A stretch of 33,787 bases of DNA from Verrucomicrobiota bacterium (GCA_023269615.1 JAHFSY010000048.1:1-33787); one strand, 5' to 3'. Shown: positions 25,618-33,690, counted from the first letter of the stretch. The notes: generated by a model not told the origin, from the sequence alone. A program made the numbers and translations.

Positions 25618-26226
25618 TCACTGTGGATCCAGCAAATGCTTCAGCTTCTCGCGCAACGCCTGGCGCGCGCGGTAGAGATGCATTTCCACGCTCTTGACGG
25701 ATGCCTCCGTCATCTCCGCGATTTCCCGGTTCCCAAATCCTTCATATTCCGAGAGGATAAATGCGGCTCGTTGCTCGGGCGGAAGAGTCGCCACGGCGTT
25801 CTCGACTGCGGCGGTGATTTCGTTGCGGGCCACCGAGCGGTCCTCCGCGCCACGCTCACTCCCCTGTCCTTCGGAATCAGGCGCGGGTTTGGGACGGCGG
25901 TTCCTGCCTCGAATGGCATCCAGCGCCACCCGTACGCCGATCTGAAAAAGCCATGACTGAAATTTTCCATCGGGACGGTATCGCGGCAGCGCACGGTGCG
26001 CCCGGATGAATACCTCCTGGGCCACGTCGCGCGCCTCCTCCCAGTCGAGCAGCATGCGGTACAGCACGGATTGAAGTTTTCCCGCGTAGGTTTCCACGAT
26101 CCGTGCGAAGGCGTCCTCGCTCCCATCACGTGACTCGTTGATCCATTGCTGGATGATTGCCTCATCGGGAGGCGAAGCACTGGGATTGGGCGGGGAGGAT
26201 TCCACGGGGGCAAATGGTACGTTCAC
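25618..26226 (-). CDS. ECF-type RNA polymerase sigma factor (sigma-70 family, RpoE-like)
   Basis: Directs RNA polymerase to a small regulon. The 202 residues contain region 2 at about 38-107, with the core-binding and -10 elements DVAQEVFIRAHRAL (67-80) and KFQSWLFQIGVRVALDAIR (88-106), and region 4 at about 146-195, with LPPEQRAAFILSEYEGFGNREIAEMTEASVKSVEMHLYRAR. No region 3 is present, as expected for ECF factors. The Pro-rich first 20 residues are not part of the fold. The start is taken as the GTG at 26224-26226; no strong RBS is visible and the true start could lie slightly downstream. It precedes the secreted Cys-rich gene by about 110 bases and heads the metal-resistance block, matching CnrH in cnrYXH though in a different gene order. 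Confidence 0.9.
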   Translation of the reverse strand: MNVPFAPVESSPPNPSASPPDEAIIQQWINESRDGSEDAFARIVETYAGKLQSVLYRMLLDWEEARDVAQEVFIRAHRALPRYRPDGKFQSWLFQIGVRVALDAIRGRNRRPKPAPDSEGQGSERGAEDRSVARNEITAAVENAVATLPPEQRAAFILSEYEGFGNREIAEMTEASVKSVEMHLYRARQALREKLKHLLDPQ

Positions 26227-26307
26227 GCGTCAGGTGGGTCAAATCATCCGTCGCGAGAATTCTTCGCTTCGCTCGCCGTTCGAATCCGGATATAAGCTGA
26301 TCCGCCC

Positions 26308-27657
26308 ATGCCTTCGTTCCGCCCCATTTGCATCCTTCTGCTGTTCGCCCTCCTTTTTCAAGGGTGCGGCAAAAACGGGCCCACTTTGAAACTGCTCGTC
26401 TGGATTTCGAAGGAGGACCGCCCGGCATTGGACAGGCAGCTTGAGGAGTTTTCGCGGGAGAATGGAAAATCCCACGTGGAGGTGGTCGCGGTGGCAACCA
26501 TGGAGGAATGCCGCGAGGAGTTTCAAAGGCGCCTGCTCCGGGGCAATGCGCCGGATGTCTGCATGATTTCCGCCTCCGACCTTCCCCTGCTTCTTCAAAA
26601 CAAACAGGTGTGCGATCTTGCGCCGTATCACCCGGATGAAAAACCATTTTTGCCGGAAGCCTGGAAGACTTTCTTGCGGGATGGAAAGTTGTACGCCCTC
26701 CCCTGCGGATGGTCCACCCTGGCGCTTTATTACAACAAGACGATTTTTGAGCGTCATGGATTCCGATGTCCCCGCAGCTCGTGGGATTGGGGCGACCTTG
26801 CGCTCGCCGCGCAGGCGCTCACGGTGGTGGATGAGGCGTCGGGCAAAACTGCGCAGTACGGGCTGGAGCTGAGCCCTGCGGTCGAGCGCTGGGCGCCATT
26901 CCTCTGGCAAAACCAGGGTGAGTTGATCCGCCCCGATGGGGACTGGGCGTTGATCGACCCGCAATACTCGCAATCGGCCTGCGAGGCGGTTGGCTTTTAT
27001 GCAGACCTGGTCCGCGAGCATCATGTGGCGCCGCTTCCGGCGAAGGGAAAATGGAGGGAGCAGGACGGCGCCCTTTTCCTTAAGGGCAAGGCGGCGATGA
27101 CCATGGCTCCCCGGGGTTATGGCAGCCGTTTGCAGCAAGGCGGGAATTTCACATGGGAAGTGGCGCAGCTTCCCCGCAGGAGCCAGAACGCGTCGCTGTT
27201 CGAGGTGTTCGGTTATGCGATTCCCTCCAGTTGCAGGCAACCCGAACTGGCCTGGAAGCTTGCGAGCTTTCTTGGTCGCGAAACCGGGCAGGCGGCGATG
27301 ATCCAGCAAGGGAGCTATGCCCCGGCATGGAGATCGCTGCTCCAGTCGAAGCTCTTTCTCGATTTCCCCGGCCCGCGCGCGGCTGACAACTCCGTCTTCG
27401 TGATCTCGCTCTCTTTTGCGAGAACAACGCCCGCCGTGCCCTATTGGGACAAGGCGTCGGCGATTCTCAGCGAGGAGATGCTCACGTTGATGTCCAGCCC
27501 CACGCTGGACGTGCGGGATTCCGTGGAGAAAATGCAGGGGCGCCTCGAGGAATTAAAACTGTTGAAGGAAAAAGGCGTTCAACCTCCGCCGGCACCGCCC
27601 GAGCCTCGAAAGCCCGTGGTTGCACCAAAAATCACGCCGCCCGTGCACCAGCGATGA
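26308..27657 (+). CDS. Extracellular solute-binding lipoprotein (family 1, sugar-type ABC)
   Basis: The 449-residue protein begins with a lipoprotein signal ending FQGC (Cys20) and follows the family 1 binding-protein plan: LKLLVWISKEDRPALDRQLEEF (first strand and helix), GNAPDVCMISASDLPLLL, YALPCGWSTLALYYNKTIFERHGF and the ligand-domain Trp-rich loop SSWDWGDLALAAQAL. These are the hallmarks of sugar or oligosaccharide binding proteins. The last about 50 residues are a Pro/Lys-rich tail not usual in the family. No permease or ATPase genes are adjacent, so the transporter must be elsewhere or the protein may be an orphan. It is divergent from the sigma factor (81-base gap) and convergent with the next gene. 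Confidence 0.82.
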   Translation: MPSFRPICILLLFALLFQGCGKNGPTLKLLVWISKEDRPALDRQLEEFSRENGKSHVEVVAVATMEECREEFQRRLLRGNAPDVCMISASDLPLLLQNKQVCDLAPYHPDEKPFLPEAWKTFLRDGKLYALPCGWSTLALYYNKTIFERHGFRCPRSSWDWGDLALAAQALTVVDEASGKTAQYGLELSPAVERWAPFLWQNQGELIRPDGDWALIDPQYSQSACEAVGFYADLVREHHVAPLPAKGKWREQDGALFLKGKAAMTMAPRGYGSRLQQGGNFTWEVAQLPRRSQNASLFEVFGYAIPSSCRQPELAWKLASFLGRETGQAAMIQQGSYAPAWRSLLQSKLFLDFPGPRAADNSVFVISLSFARTTPAVPYWDKASAILSEEMLTLMSSPTLDVRDSVEKMQGRLEELKLLKEKGVQPPPAPPEPRKPVVAPKITPPVHQR

Positions 27658-27671
27658 GATAAAACAAGTGG

Positions 27672-28874
27672 CTACGTCATCAGCGCGACGGGTTTTCCAA
27701 ATCCAAACAGCTCGCGAATCCAGCCCCAAACCATTTTCAATCCCTTGAGAAGTCCCACGTCTTCCACGGGCAACTCATACAGCCGGGCCAGGTCCTGCTC
27801 GTGATCGCGGTATCTCGGCGGAAAAGTCAGCAGGGCCTGGGTTTCTCCATCCCGCTTTTCAACCAGCACCGGATTGAAAAATCCATTTCCGACCGCCAGC
27901 CCTTCACCGGTCAGGTCCAGGGTCCTCCCGGGCAGCACAAGCCACGGCCGGTATTGAAGGGTGAACTTTCCTCCCCCGTCCCGGACCAGTTTTCCATAGG
28001 TGCGGATGGGCACGGCCTGGATTTTGCGTGCCGTGAAGGCCCAATTGATCCCGGCTTCGGGATGAAAACGCATTCTTCGAAGCGTGAAGAAATCCCAGCT
28101 GTACACGGACCCGTACACCATCAGGCGCAACGACCATCCCGCGAGGAAATAGGCGATGGCGATGATGATCAACGAGAGAAATGCGCCAAGCCACGGGTTG
28201 ATGCAGGCGATGGAAGCCATGAGCATCAGCAGGAACAATCTCGCGGACTTGAGCATCGCGTCAATGACGCCCCAGGGGCTGAGCAGGATGAGAATGTTGA
28301 TCGCATGCGAAACCAGCCACACCATGACGAAGGCAACGAGCGCGAAGGGCAGGACCACGACCTGTTGCACGGAGGTGATGTCCATGAATGCCAGCCCGCC
28401 CTGGGCGAGGGAAGCGTCGGTGGCCGGAGCAAATGTGCTCATGAACGACCCCACCATCGGGATGAGCGCCCCCGCGGCAACGAGGCCGCTCACCTTGTTT
28501 TCACACACCTCGGCCACGTCAAACGGCTTCTTCAATCCGGGCGGCAGCGCGGTGCCCAGCACGTCTTTCAAACCAACCGCTCCCACGATCAGAAACCCGG
28601 TGATCCAGAACAGCGGATGCGCGTACCAGGAGAGGCTGCCGCGCTGGGCCGGGGTCGCATGGAAATATTGCCACGATCCGACGACGCTCACCCCGAGGAG
28701 TGGAGAGATGGCGACTCCGGTCGCGGCCGAAATGCTCTGCGCCAGCCCCAATCCCGGTGCCTGCGTGGAAGTGGAAGCCGGCGGCGCAGGCGGGGGTGCC
28801 TTGCCCGCCAGCCCAACCACCACCAGCGATACGCAAAAAAACAGTGTGAGTATCAGGCGTGGACTTTTCAACAT
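27672..28874 (-). CDS. DUF4126-like integral membrane protein
   Basis: A 400-residue protein with an N-terminal hydrophobic signal or anchor (MLKSPRLILTLFFCVSLVVVG), a Pro/Thr-rich linker and about six hydrophobic segments between about 50 and 260. A soluble C-terminal part follows, rich in beta-type sequence (YRPWLVLPGRTLDLTGEG). The segment AATGVAISPLLGVSVV, then LPPGLKKPFDVAEVCENKVSGLVAAGALIP, resembles DUF4126, a membrane family without known function. The assignment is by eye and moderate. I used the ATG at 28872-28874. The longer frame to 29222 runs antisense-free but overlaps the lyase gene out of frame and lacks the signal. The 3' end is 14 bases from the convergent binding-protein gene. 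Confidence 0.55.
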   Translation of the reverse strand: MLKSPRLILTLFFCVSLVVVGLAGKAPPPAPPASTSTQAPGLGLAQSISAATGVAISPLLGVSVVGSWQYFHATPAQRGSLSWYAHPLFWITGFLIVGAVGLKDVLGTALPPGLKKPFDVAEVCENKVSGLVAAGALIPMVGSFMSTFAPATDASLAQGGLAFMDITSVQQVVVLPFALVAFVMVWLVSHAINILILLSPWGVIDAMLKSARLFLLMLMASIACINPWLGAFLSLIIIAIAYFLAGWSLRLMVYGSVYSWDFFTLRRMRFHPEAGINWAFTARKIQAVPIRTYGKLVRDGGGKFTLQYRPWLVLPGRTLDLTGEGLAVGNGFFNPVLVEKRDGETQALLTFPPRYRDHEQDLARLYELPVEDVGLLKGLKMVWGWIRELFGFGKPVALMT

Positions 28875-28921
28875 GTCATGCAAGCTAGCACAGCCAGGGG
28901 CGAACCTCAAGCAGTGCTCCC

Positions 28922-30085
28922 TCAATCCAGGCTTCTCAAAAAACTTTCGGGCACGCGTGCCGCCCATACGTGCCCCACCATGAACGGGTCGGCGTTGTAG
29001 ATCACATTTCGGTTGTCCGCCGTGAAATATGCATGCGGATGCGAGCACGCCGACGCGCCGCCCTGGGCCTTGCAATCGGTCAGAAGCATCCGCGACTTGC
29101 CGGTCTGGAAATTTCCGACGACCAGGGGGATCGGCCCGGGGATCCGCTTCCAGTAGGAATCGCACACGAAGTACCGCCCGCACTTCGAAGTCGCGATGTG
29201 ATTGAAACGATGCTCGGAACACGGAAACACCTTGATCTCCTTTTCACCCGGCTTCGCAATGAGCAGGTTTCCCCCGGGAAAACGCGGATCCAGCTCCCAC
29301 GTGTCGTAGTTCCAGGTCAGCGTGGTCGCGTAAAGCCCGGTGTCACCAATCCACTGTGAATGCCCGGTCGGATTCGGCGACCGCGGTTCCCCCCACGGCA
29401 GTTTGCGCAGGTTGCCGCCATTCTTGTTCACGACCCAATGGGTCGGACCGGGGTGCGGGGTCTCCACCGGCAGATAGTCGTTCCAGTGGTTCACCTTGGT
29501 GCCCCGGATCACCAGCATCGCGATGTCCTCTCCGTTGATCGGATTGTAAAGCGGGTGGGCGTTCGAAATCTCAGGATGCTCAAAAATGATCTTCCACGTC
29601 TTTTCCACCACGTCAATCCGCACGAGCGCCGTGTCGTAGCTCGCCTGCGCAAGCTGTCCCACGAGATAACGCAGGTCGGGTGACACCGTGTGCAAAATAA
29701 AGTCGGGACTGAATGGCCAGTGGGTGAAAAGGACCTCCTTCTCCAGCGTCATCATGTTCACGCGCATCAGCTCGTTCCGGTTCGTGATGTAATAAATCCA
29801 TCCGGTCCATGATGCGGTCGCCACCACAATGGACGCCACATCCTGCTCGATCACCGAAAGCTTCAATTTCTCAATGTCGCCCACCAGCAGGTCAAAGGGA
29901 GGAAGCCGCGGATCGGCATTCGGCGAACGCAAAATCGCGATCCGCTTGCCGTCGGGCGAACTGTACGAATGCTCGCAATAGACGTTCACGTGATGCTTGA
30001 GCGTGGTCGTCATCCGCGTCACGCGAACCCCCGTCTCGGGATCCACCGGATAATCAAACCCCTCACCAATCCAGGGAATAGGCAT
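28922..30085 (-). CDS. Oligogalacturonate-lyase-like beta-propeller protein (PL22 type)
   Basis: A 387-residue protein without a signal peptide, built of repeated beta-propeller blades (for example HSYSSPDGKRIAIL, HTVSPDLRYLVGQL and HIATSKCGRYFVCDSYW). Blade motifs plus GHSQW near the middle and CSHPHAYFTADNRNVIYNADP near the end resemble the oligogalacturonide lyases of PL22. There, His and Gln residues hold a Mn ion and beta-elimination splits digalacturonate in the cytoplasm. The HxH pair in SHPH fits metal coordination. I cannot confirm every ligand by eye, and other Tol-B-like propellers share the blade pattern. No other pectin genes are adjacent. The start is the ATG at 30083-30085; no strong RBS is visible. 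Confidence 0.68.
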   Translation of the reverse strand: MPIPWIGEGFDYPVDPETGVRVTRMTTTLKHHVNVYCEHSYSSPDGKRIAILRSPNADPRLPPFDLLVGDIEKLKLSVIEQDVASIVVATASWTGWIYYITNRNELMRVNMMTLEKEVLFTHWPFSPDFILHTVSPDLRYLVGQLAQASYDTALVRIDVVEKTWKIIFEHPEISNAHPLYNPINGEDIAMLVIRGTKVNHWNDYLPVETPHPGPTHWVVNKNGGNLRKLPWGEPRSPNPTGHSQWIGDTGLYATTLTWNYDTWELDPRFPGGNLLIAKPGEKEIKVFPCSEHRFNHIATSKCGRYFVCDSYWKRIPGPIPLVVGNFQTGKSRMLLTDCKAQGGASACSHPHAYFTADNRNVIYNADPFMVGHVWAARVPESFLRSLD

Positions 30086-30126
30086 GGGTCACGCGAATAA
30101 GCGCACTCCACCCCCCATGCAAGCCA

Positions 30127-30195
30127 ATAATTTGGAGTCCGATAATTTGGAGTGCGGCGACTTGTCGCCGCTTTGGGAGCCCCGACTCGTCGGGG
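30127..30195. repeat. Cluster of direct repeats and two small palindromes (family B)
   Basis: ATAATTTGGAGT occurs at 30127-30138 and 30142-30153. Two palindromes follow: GCGGCGAC-TT-GTCGCCGC at 30154-30171 and CCCCGAC-TC-GTCGGGG at 30180-30195. The phrase GGGAGCC just before the second resembles the GGAGCC before the hairpin in family A repeats. The cluster lies in the gap between the divergent lyase and alanine racemase genes, where a promoter must also sit. Confidence 0.75.
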
Positions 30196-30244
30196 CATGG
30201 TCTCCGGTTTGACAAGTCCATCGAAAGCGGCGAAACATCTCAAC

Positions 30245-31381
30245 ATGCCCCCTCCCCCTTCGCTGCGCTGCTGGGCCGAAATCAATCTTTCCCACCTCGC
30301 TTTCAACCTGCGGCGCTTCCGCTCGCTGGTCGGTCGCAACTGCGACGTCATTGGCGTGGTGAAGGCCGACGCCTATGGCCACGGACTCTTCGCCATCGCC
30401 CAACGCCTCGCTCGTGAAGGCGTGAAAACCCTCGCCGTGGCCAACATCACCGAGGCCGCCATCGCTTCCCGCGCCGCCCCTCGCGCCGACATCCTCCTGC
30501 TCAGCCCGCTTCTCCCCGCGGAAATTTCACAGCTCCAGACACGCTGGATCCCCACCGTTTCCAGCCTCACTGAATTTTATGCGCTCAAACGCTCAGCCCA
30601 ACGCTCCCGGACAAAACTTCGCGTCCATGTAAAGCTCGACACCGGCATGGGGCGCCTCGGCGGATTTTCCGACGAAATTCTCAAGGTCTTGCAACTTATC
30701 GCCGAATCACGCTGGATCACCGCCACGGGCCTTTATTCGCATTTCGCCTCGGCCGATGTGGACCGCGCCGAAACCCTCCGCCAGGTCGGGCGGCTCAGGG
30801 CATTCTGCCGCCACGGCCGCGCAAAGGGCATCACCATCCCTCCACTCCATTTTCAAAACAGCGCGGGCGCCATCCATGTGGATGCCCGCGGTCTTGCCAC
30901 CTCGATTCGTCCCGGCCTCTCGCTCTACGGCGTGCCCACCCCGGCCGCCGCATGGCGCCGGTGCTTTGGACCCAACGCCCTCAAGCCGGTTCTCGCCTGG
31001 AAAACCCGCGTTGCCCTCGTGCGCAACATGCCGGGCGGGTCCACCATCAGCTATGCCAACACGTTCCGCGCCAGCAAGCCCATGCGCGTCGCCGTCCTTG
31101 CCGCCGGCTATGCCGACGGCCTTTCCCGCAAACTCTCCAACCGCGGCGAAGTCCTCATCCACGGAAAACGCTGCAAAATCCTGGGACGCGTCACCATGGA
31201 CATGACGATGGTGGACGTAACGCGCGTCCCCCGCGCGAAATGGAACGACGAAGCCGTGCTCATCGGGAAAGGCGCTGGCGATGAAATCACCGCCCACGAA
31301 ATGGCGAAATGGTCCGAGACCAACGCCTACGAAATCCTCTGCAACATCAGCAGACGGGTGACGCGGAGCACCATCGGCTGA
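30245..31381 (+). CDS. alr: Alanine racemase
   Basis: A PLP enzyme interconverting L- and D-alanine for peptidoglycan. The 378-residue protein has the PLP-lysine motif VVKADAYGHG with Lys40 in the N-terminal TIM-barrel domain, the loop KLDTGMGRLG, and the C-terminal beta-domain with ISYANTFRA, in which Tyr270 is the expected second catalytic base. AAGYADGLSRKLSNRG and ILGRVTMDMTMVDVT follow, both diagnostic. Length is normal. The start is the ATG at 30245, because the conserved fold begins right after it (CWAEINLSHLAFNL). The 31 codons upstream in frame are repeat-derived and were left out. The gene is divergent from the lyase, with no obvious operon partner downstream. Confidence 0.95.
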   Translation: MPPPPSLRCWAEINLSHLAFNLRRFRSLVGRNCDVIGVVKADAYGHGLFAIAQRLAREGVKTLAVANITEAAIASRAAPRADILLLSPLLPAEISQLQTRWIPTVSSLTEFYALKRSAQRSRTKLRVHVKLDTGMGRLGGFSDEILKVLQLIAESRWITATGLYSHFASADVDRAETLRQVGRLRAFCRHGRAKGITIPPLHFQNSAGAIHVDARGLATSIRPGLSLYGVPTPAAAWRRCFGPNALKPVLAWKTRVALVRNMPGGSTISYANTFRASKPMRVAVLAAGYADGLSRKLSNRGEVLIHGKRCKILGRVTMDMTMVDVTRVPRAKWNDEAVLIGKGAGDEITAHEMAKWSETNAYEILCNISRRVTRSTIG

Positions 31382-31394
31382 TCAGGAAGACGTT

Positions 31395-31652
31395 CTAACG
31401 GTACACTTCTCGACGATGGCCGACGTAGAGCAGGTGGATCACATTTTTCTCAACATCAAACGCATAAACCACCCGATAATTTCCGGCTCTCAATCGAAAA
31501 TTGGGGCTTCCCGTCAGGCGGTGATGTGAAAAATGACGGAGGCGTTTTCCCATGCTGTCAACATGATGTTCTTCAAGCTGACTCCGTCTGATCAGGATCT
31601 CGTTCAACGTCCTGTCAAAACCCGAATAGGCTATCTGTGCGGCAAAACTCAC
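31395..31652 (-). CDS. RelE/ParE-superfamily toxin
   Basis: An 85-residue protein whose C-terminal half, HHRLTGSPNFRLRAGNYRVVYAFDVEKNVIHLLYVGHRREVYR-like sequence, is the core of RelE/ParE toxins. It has the xFRLRxGxYRVxY strand and the terminal VGHRREVY. The N-terminal half is less conserved, as usual. Such toxins cleave ribosome-bound mRNA (RelE) or inhibit gyrase (ParE); sequence alone does not decide which. The start is a GTG at 31650-31652 overlapping the antitoxin stop as GTGA, so toxin synthesis should depend on antitoxin translation. Confidence 0.85.
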   Translation of the reverse strand: MSFAAQIAYSGFDRTLNEILIRRSQLEEHHVDSMGKRLRHFSHHRLTGSPNFRLRAGNYRVVYAFDVEKNVIHLLYVGHRREVYR

Positions 31653-31840
31653 CCCCCGGCCCTGTGCAAACGTCCCTTCCCCGCAGCCATTTCCTGCTCG
31701 GAACAGGCAATGGCTGCCCTGGCCTCGGCAGAAAGCTCCTTCTCATCCTCCAAGTAATCTTCAATCCACTGATGGATCGCCTCGATCTCCTCTTTAGGAA
31801 GCGACTGGATCGCCTTTTCAATTTCTTGCACGGTGCTCAT
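31649..31840 (-). CDS. Antitoxin of the RelE/ParE module
   Basis: A 63-residue acidic protein, MSTVQEIEKAIQSLPKEEIEAIHQWIEDYLEDEK, followed by a short variable tail. The EIEKAIQSLP-type helix and the DYLEDE acidic stretch match small antitoxins encoded immediately upstream of RelE/ParE toxins. The first part is a helical dimer or DNA-contact region and the acidic end would wrap the toxin. The start is the ATG at 31838-31840. Its stop overlaps the toxin start by four bases. Confidence 0.8.
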   Translation of the reverse strand: MSTVQEIEKAIQSLPKEEIEAIHQWIEDYLEDEKELSAEARAAIACSEQEMAAGKGRLHRAGG

Positions 31841-31948
31841 GTGGACAATCTAACTCAGGACGGACGGCGTGCAAAGGCGAAAATGGAACCACCTCGCCCC
31901 GCATCTATGCAGCGCGGCTTGCTAAAATGGCAATTCCCCTGATTTCCA

Positions 31949-31977
31949 TTGACAGATCAGGTAGGAATTCCTACATT
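31949..31977 (+). promoter_or_regulatory. Promoter with embedded palindromic operator for the AbrB/VapC pair
   Basis: TTGACA (31949-31954) and TACATT (31972-31977) are spaced exactly 17 bases. Between and partly over the -10 box lies a perfect 14-bp palindrome, GTAGGAATTCCTAC (31961-31974), the expected place for an autorepressor operator. The ATG at 31984 begins about seven bases after the -10 box, so the mRNA would have almost no leader. Confidence 0.6.
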
Positions 31978-31983
31978 GAAAGT

Positions 31984-32217
31984 ATGAATTCTGTTGTTTC
32001 CGAGAAAGGGCAGGTCACCATCCCAAAGGATGTCCGCGATCAATTGGGCCTCCAGCCGGGGACCATCCTCGCCTTCCACGTGGCGCACGGGAAACTCGTG
32101 GCAACGAAGCAGGTTGACCAGGATGTCTTCCAAAAATGGAGAGGGCGCGGTCGCCTGCCGGTGGGACGCAACGTCAACGAGTATCTGAAACGCATCCGCG
32201 ATGCTGACGGCGATTGA
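31984..32217 (+). CDS. AbrB/MazE-type antitoxin
   Basis: A 77-residue protein with the swapped-hairpin AbrB domain at about 4-45 (VVSEKGQVTIPKDVRDQLGL, then PGTILAFHV). The C-terminal tail (RGRGRLPVGRNVNEYLKRIRDADGD) would bind and neutralise the toxin. The short domain followed by a toxin-binding tail is usual for VapB antitoxins paired with PIN toxins. The start is the ATG at 31984. An earlier in-frame start at 31927 would run through the promoter palindrome and was rejected. Its end overlaps the toxin gene by 17 bases. Confidence 0.88.
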   Translation: MNSVVSEKGQVTIPKDVRDQLGLQPGTILAFHVAHGKLVATKQVDQDVFQKWRGRGRLPVGRNVNEYLKRIRDADGD

Positions 32218-32611
32218 CACTTCCGTCCTGATGGACGTCATCAGCGCCGACCCCGTTCACGCAGATTCTTCCGAGCGGGCGCTCCGTCAGGCAACACAAC
32301 AAGGTGGCCTTGTGGTCGGTGAATGTGTGATCGCCGAAATCAGTCCGTCGCTGACCCAAAAGGAAATGCCCGAATTCCTGAAGGACTGGAAACTGCAGTT
32401 CGTTCCCTCGTCCCTGCCGAGTGCGCTCCTTGCGGGCGAAATGTTCTCTCTCCATCTCAAGCGGGGAGGCGCCCGACGGCGAATCCTCGCCGACTTCCTC
32501 ATCGGCGCTCACGCTCAAATCCACGCCCAGCGGCTGCTGGTCCGTGATCGGGGCTATCTGCGTGACTACTTCAAACACCTCAAAATATGGGATCCTTCCG
32601 CCTCGCCATAA
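32201..32611 (+). CDS. PIN-domain ribonuclease toxin (VapC family)
   Basis: A 136-residue PIN-domain protein: AIDTSVLMDV with Asp6 on the first strand, AEIS with Glu46, ADFLIGAHA with Asp98 and VRDRGY with Asp116. Together these form the Mg-binding acidic quartet of VapC RNases, which typically cut tRNA or rRNA. The start is the ATG at 32201, inside the last codons of the antitoxin gene, so translation is coupled. The length is normal for VapC and all expected acidic residues are present, so it is probably active. Confidence 0.9.
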   Translation: MLTAIDTSVLMDVISADPVHADSSERALRQATQQGGLVVGECVIAEISPSLTQKEMPEFLKDWKLQFVPSSLPSALLAGEMFSLHLKRGGARRRILADFLIGAHAQIHAQRLLVRDRGYLRDYFKHLKIWDPSASP

Positions 32612-32697
32612 AGGCAACTCCCGAAGGTTGAAAAAATGCAGCTTCCTGAATCCTTGTGTCCATTCCATTTTCCGCCTCACTGGGTAAATTTACACCC

Positions 32698-33561
32698 ATG
32701 AATGACAAATCAGCACGAAAGCAGTTTTTTGAAGAGGGTTACCTGGTCTATCCCCGGATTTTTGAGGGACAGGAGCTCGAACGGATTCTCGCGGCCTGCA
32801 ATCGCGTCCTGGAGAAACATACGGAATGGCATGACCGCCAACATCCAAAGGAGGATTTTACCAACATGCGCCATCTGAACGATTCTCAGTGGCATCGCGA
32901 TGGATTGGAGGATTTCAAAACCATCATGGAATTGATCGCCGATCCACGCTGCCTGGGGCCCGTGGAGCAAATCTTCAGTGGTCCATCACTCTTTCGCTCC
33001 ACCAGCTATTTTGTGAATCCACGTTTCAAAAGCGCCGAGGGCAACTGGCACCGGGACTCGCAGTTCATGACAAAAAGCGACGAGGAGGAAAAGGACATGC
33101 TCAAGCGAATCTGGAATGACCCGACCACCGGCTATGGAATCCAGTTTCAGATCCCCCTGCTGGACAATGAGGATATCGAGTATGTGCCCTACTCTGCCGG
33201 ACGCTATGATTCCCCGGAGGAATATCATATCCGCATGGCGGACAACCAGGTGCACAACCGGGAGCAGGGCATGCCCAACGCGCTGCGTGTCCGCCTGAAG
33301 GCGGGTGACGGTGTGATTTTCAATCCCTATGGCCTTCATCGCGGCCGTTATCATGTGGACAAGCCGAGGCGCACGCTGATGCTGACTTATACGCCTCGGA
33401 GTTTTCCACTGCGCGATTTTTTCAGTGACCAACCATGGTTCGAAGAGCCGGGCCATCTCGATCCCTTGTCGCCACGCGCAAGGGTGTTCTTTGAGGATTT
33501 TATCAGCACCTACCGTGATTTCTGGACCGCCCAGAAGAAGTCGGCGCAAAAAGCAGCATGA
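32698..33561 (+). CDS. Phytanoyl-CoA dioxygenase (PhyH) family Fe(II)/2-oxoglutarate oxygenase
   Basis: A 287-residue double-stranded beta-helix oxygenase. It shows the Fe(II) HxD pair His118/Asp120 in NWHRDSQ, the distal His214 in GLHRGRYH and an Arg-rich stretch PRRTLMLTY around 223-231 that would bind 2-oxoglutarate. The substrate of such bacterial PhyH proteins is seldom predictable. Neighbours (toxin-antitoxin genes) give no clue. The start is the ATG at 32698, which matches the usual N-terminal ARKQFFEEGYLV helix; the 14 codons upstream in frame do not look conserved. No strong RBS is visible. Confidence 0.85.
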   Translation: MNDKSARKQFFEEGYLVYPRIFEGQELERILAACNRVLEKHTEWHDRQHPKEDFTNMRHLNDSQWHRDGLEDFKTIMELIADPRCLGPVEQIFSGPSLFRSTSYFVNPRFKSAEGNWHRDSQFMTKSDEEEKDMLKRIWNDPTTGYGIQFQIPLLDNEDIEYVPYSAGRYDSPEEYHIRMADNQVHNREQGMPNALRVRLKAGDGVIFNPYGLHRGRYHVDKPRRTLMLTYTPRSFPLRDFFSDQPWFEEPGHLDPLSPRARVFFEDFISTYRDFWTAQKKSAQKAA

Positions 33562-33673
33562 AAATGCAGTCTTGCGCCTCTGTTTGGGGAATGCCATGCA
33601 GACCAACCACGGCAAAGCCTCGGCCGTAATCGCCCGTCCAAAATTTCATTGACTCTCAATTCCGGCTTCCGAA

Positions 33674-33690
33674 CGGAGGGACGCGCTCCG
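33674..33690. repeat. Small GC-rich inverted repeat in the 3' intergenic end
   Basis: CGGAG-GGACGCG-CTCCG forms a 5-bp stem with a 7-base loop. It may be a further REP-like family, with GGAGGGACGCGCTCC as core. Only one copy is in the window, so this is weak. Confidence 0.4.

Noticed and set aside
26270..26290. GTTCGAATCC, similar to a tRNA T-loop
   Set aside because: No matching stems, anticodon arm or acceptor stem around it; it lies in a divergent promoter gap.
31927..31983. N-terminal extension of the AbrB-type antitoxin
   Set aside because: It would translate the promoter and operator; the conserved domain starts right after the ATG at 31984.
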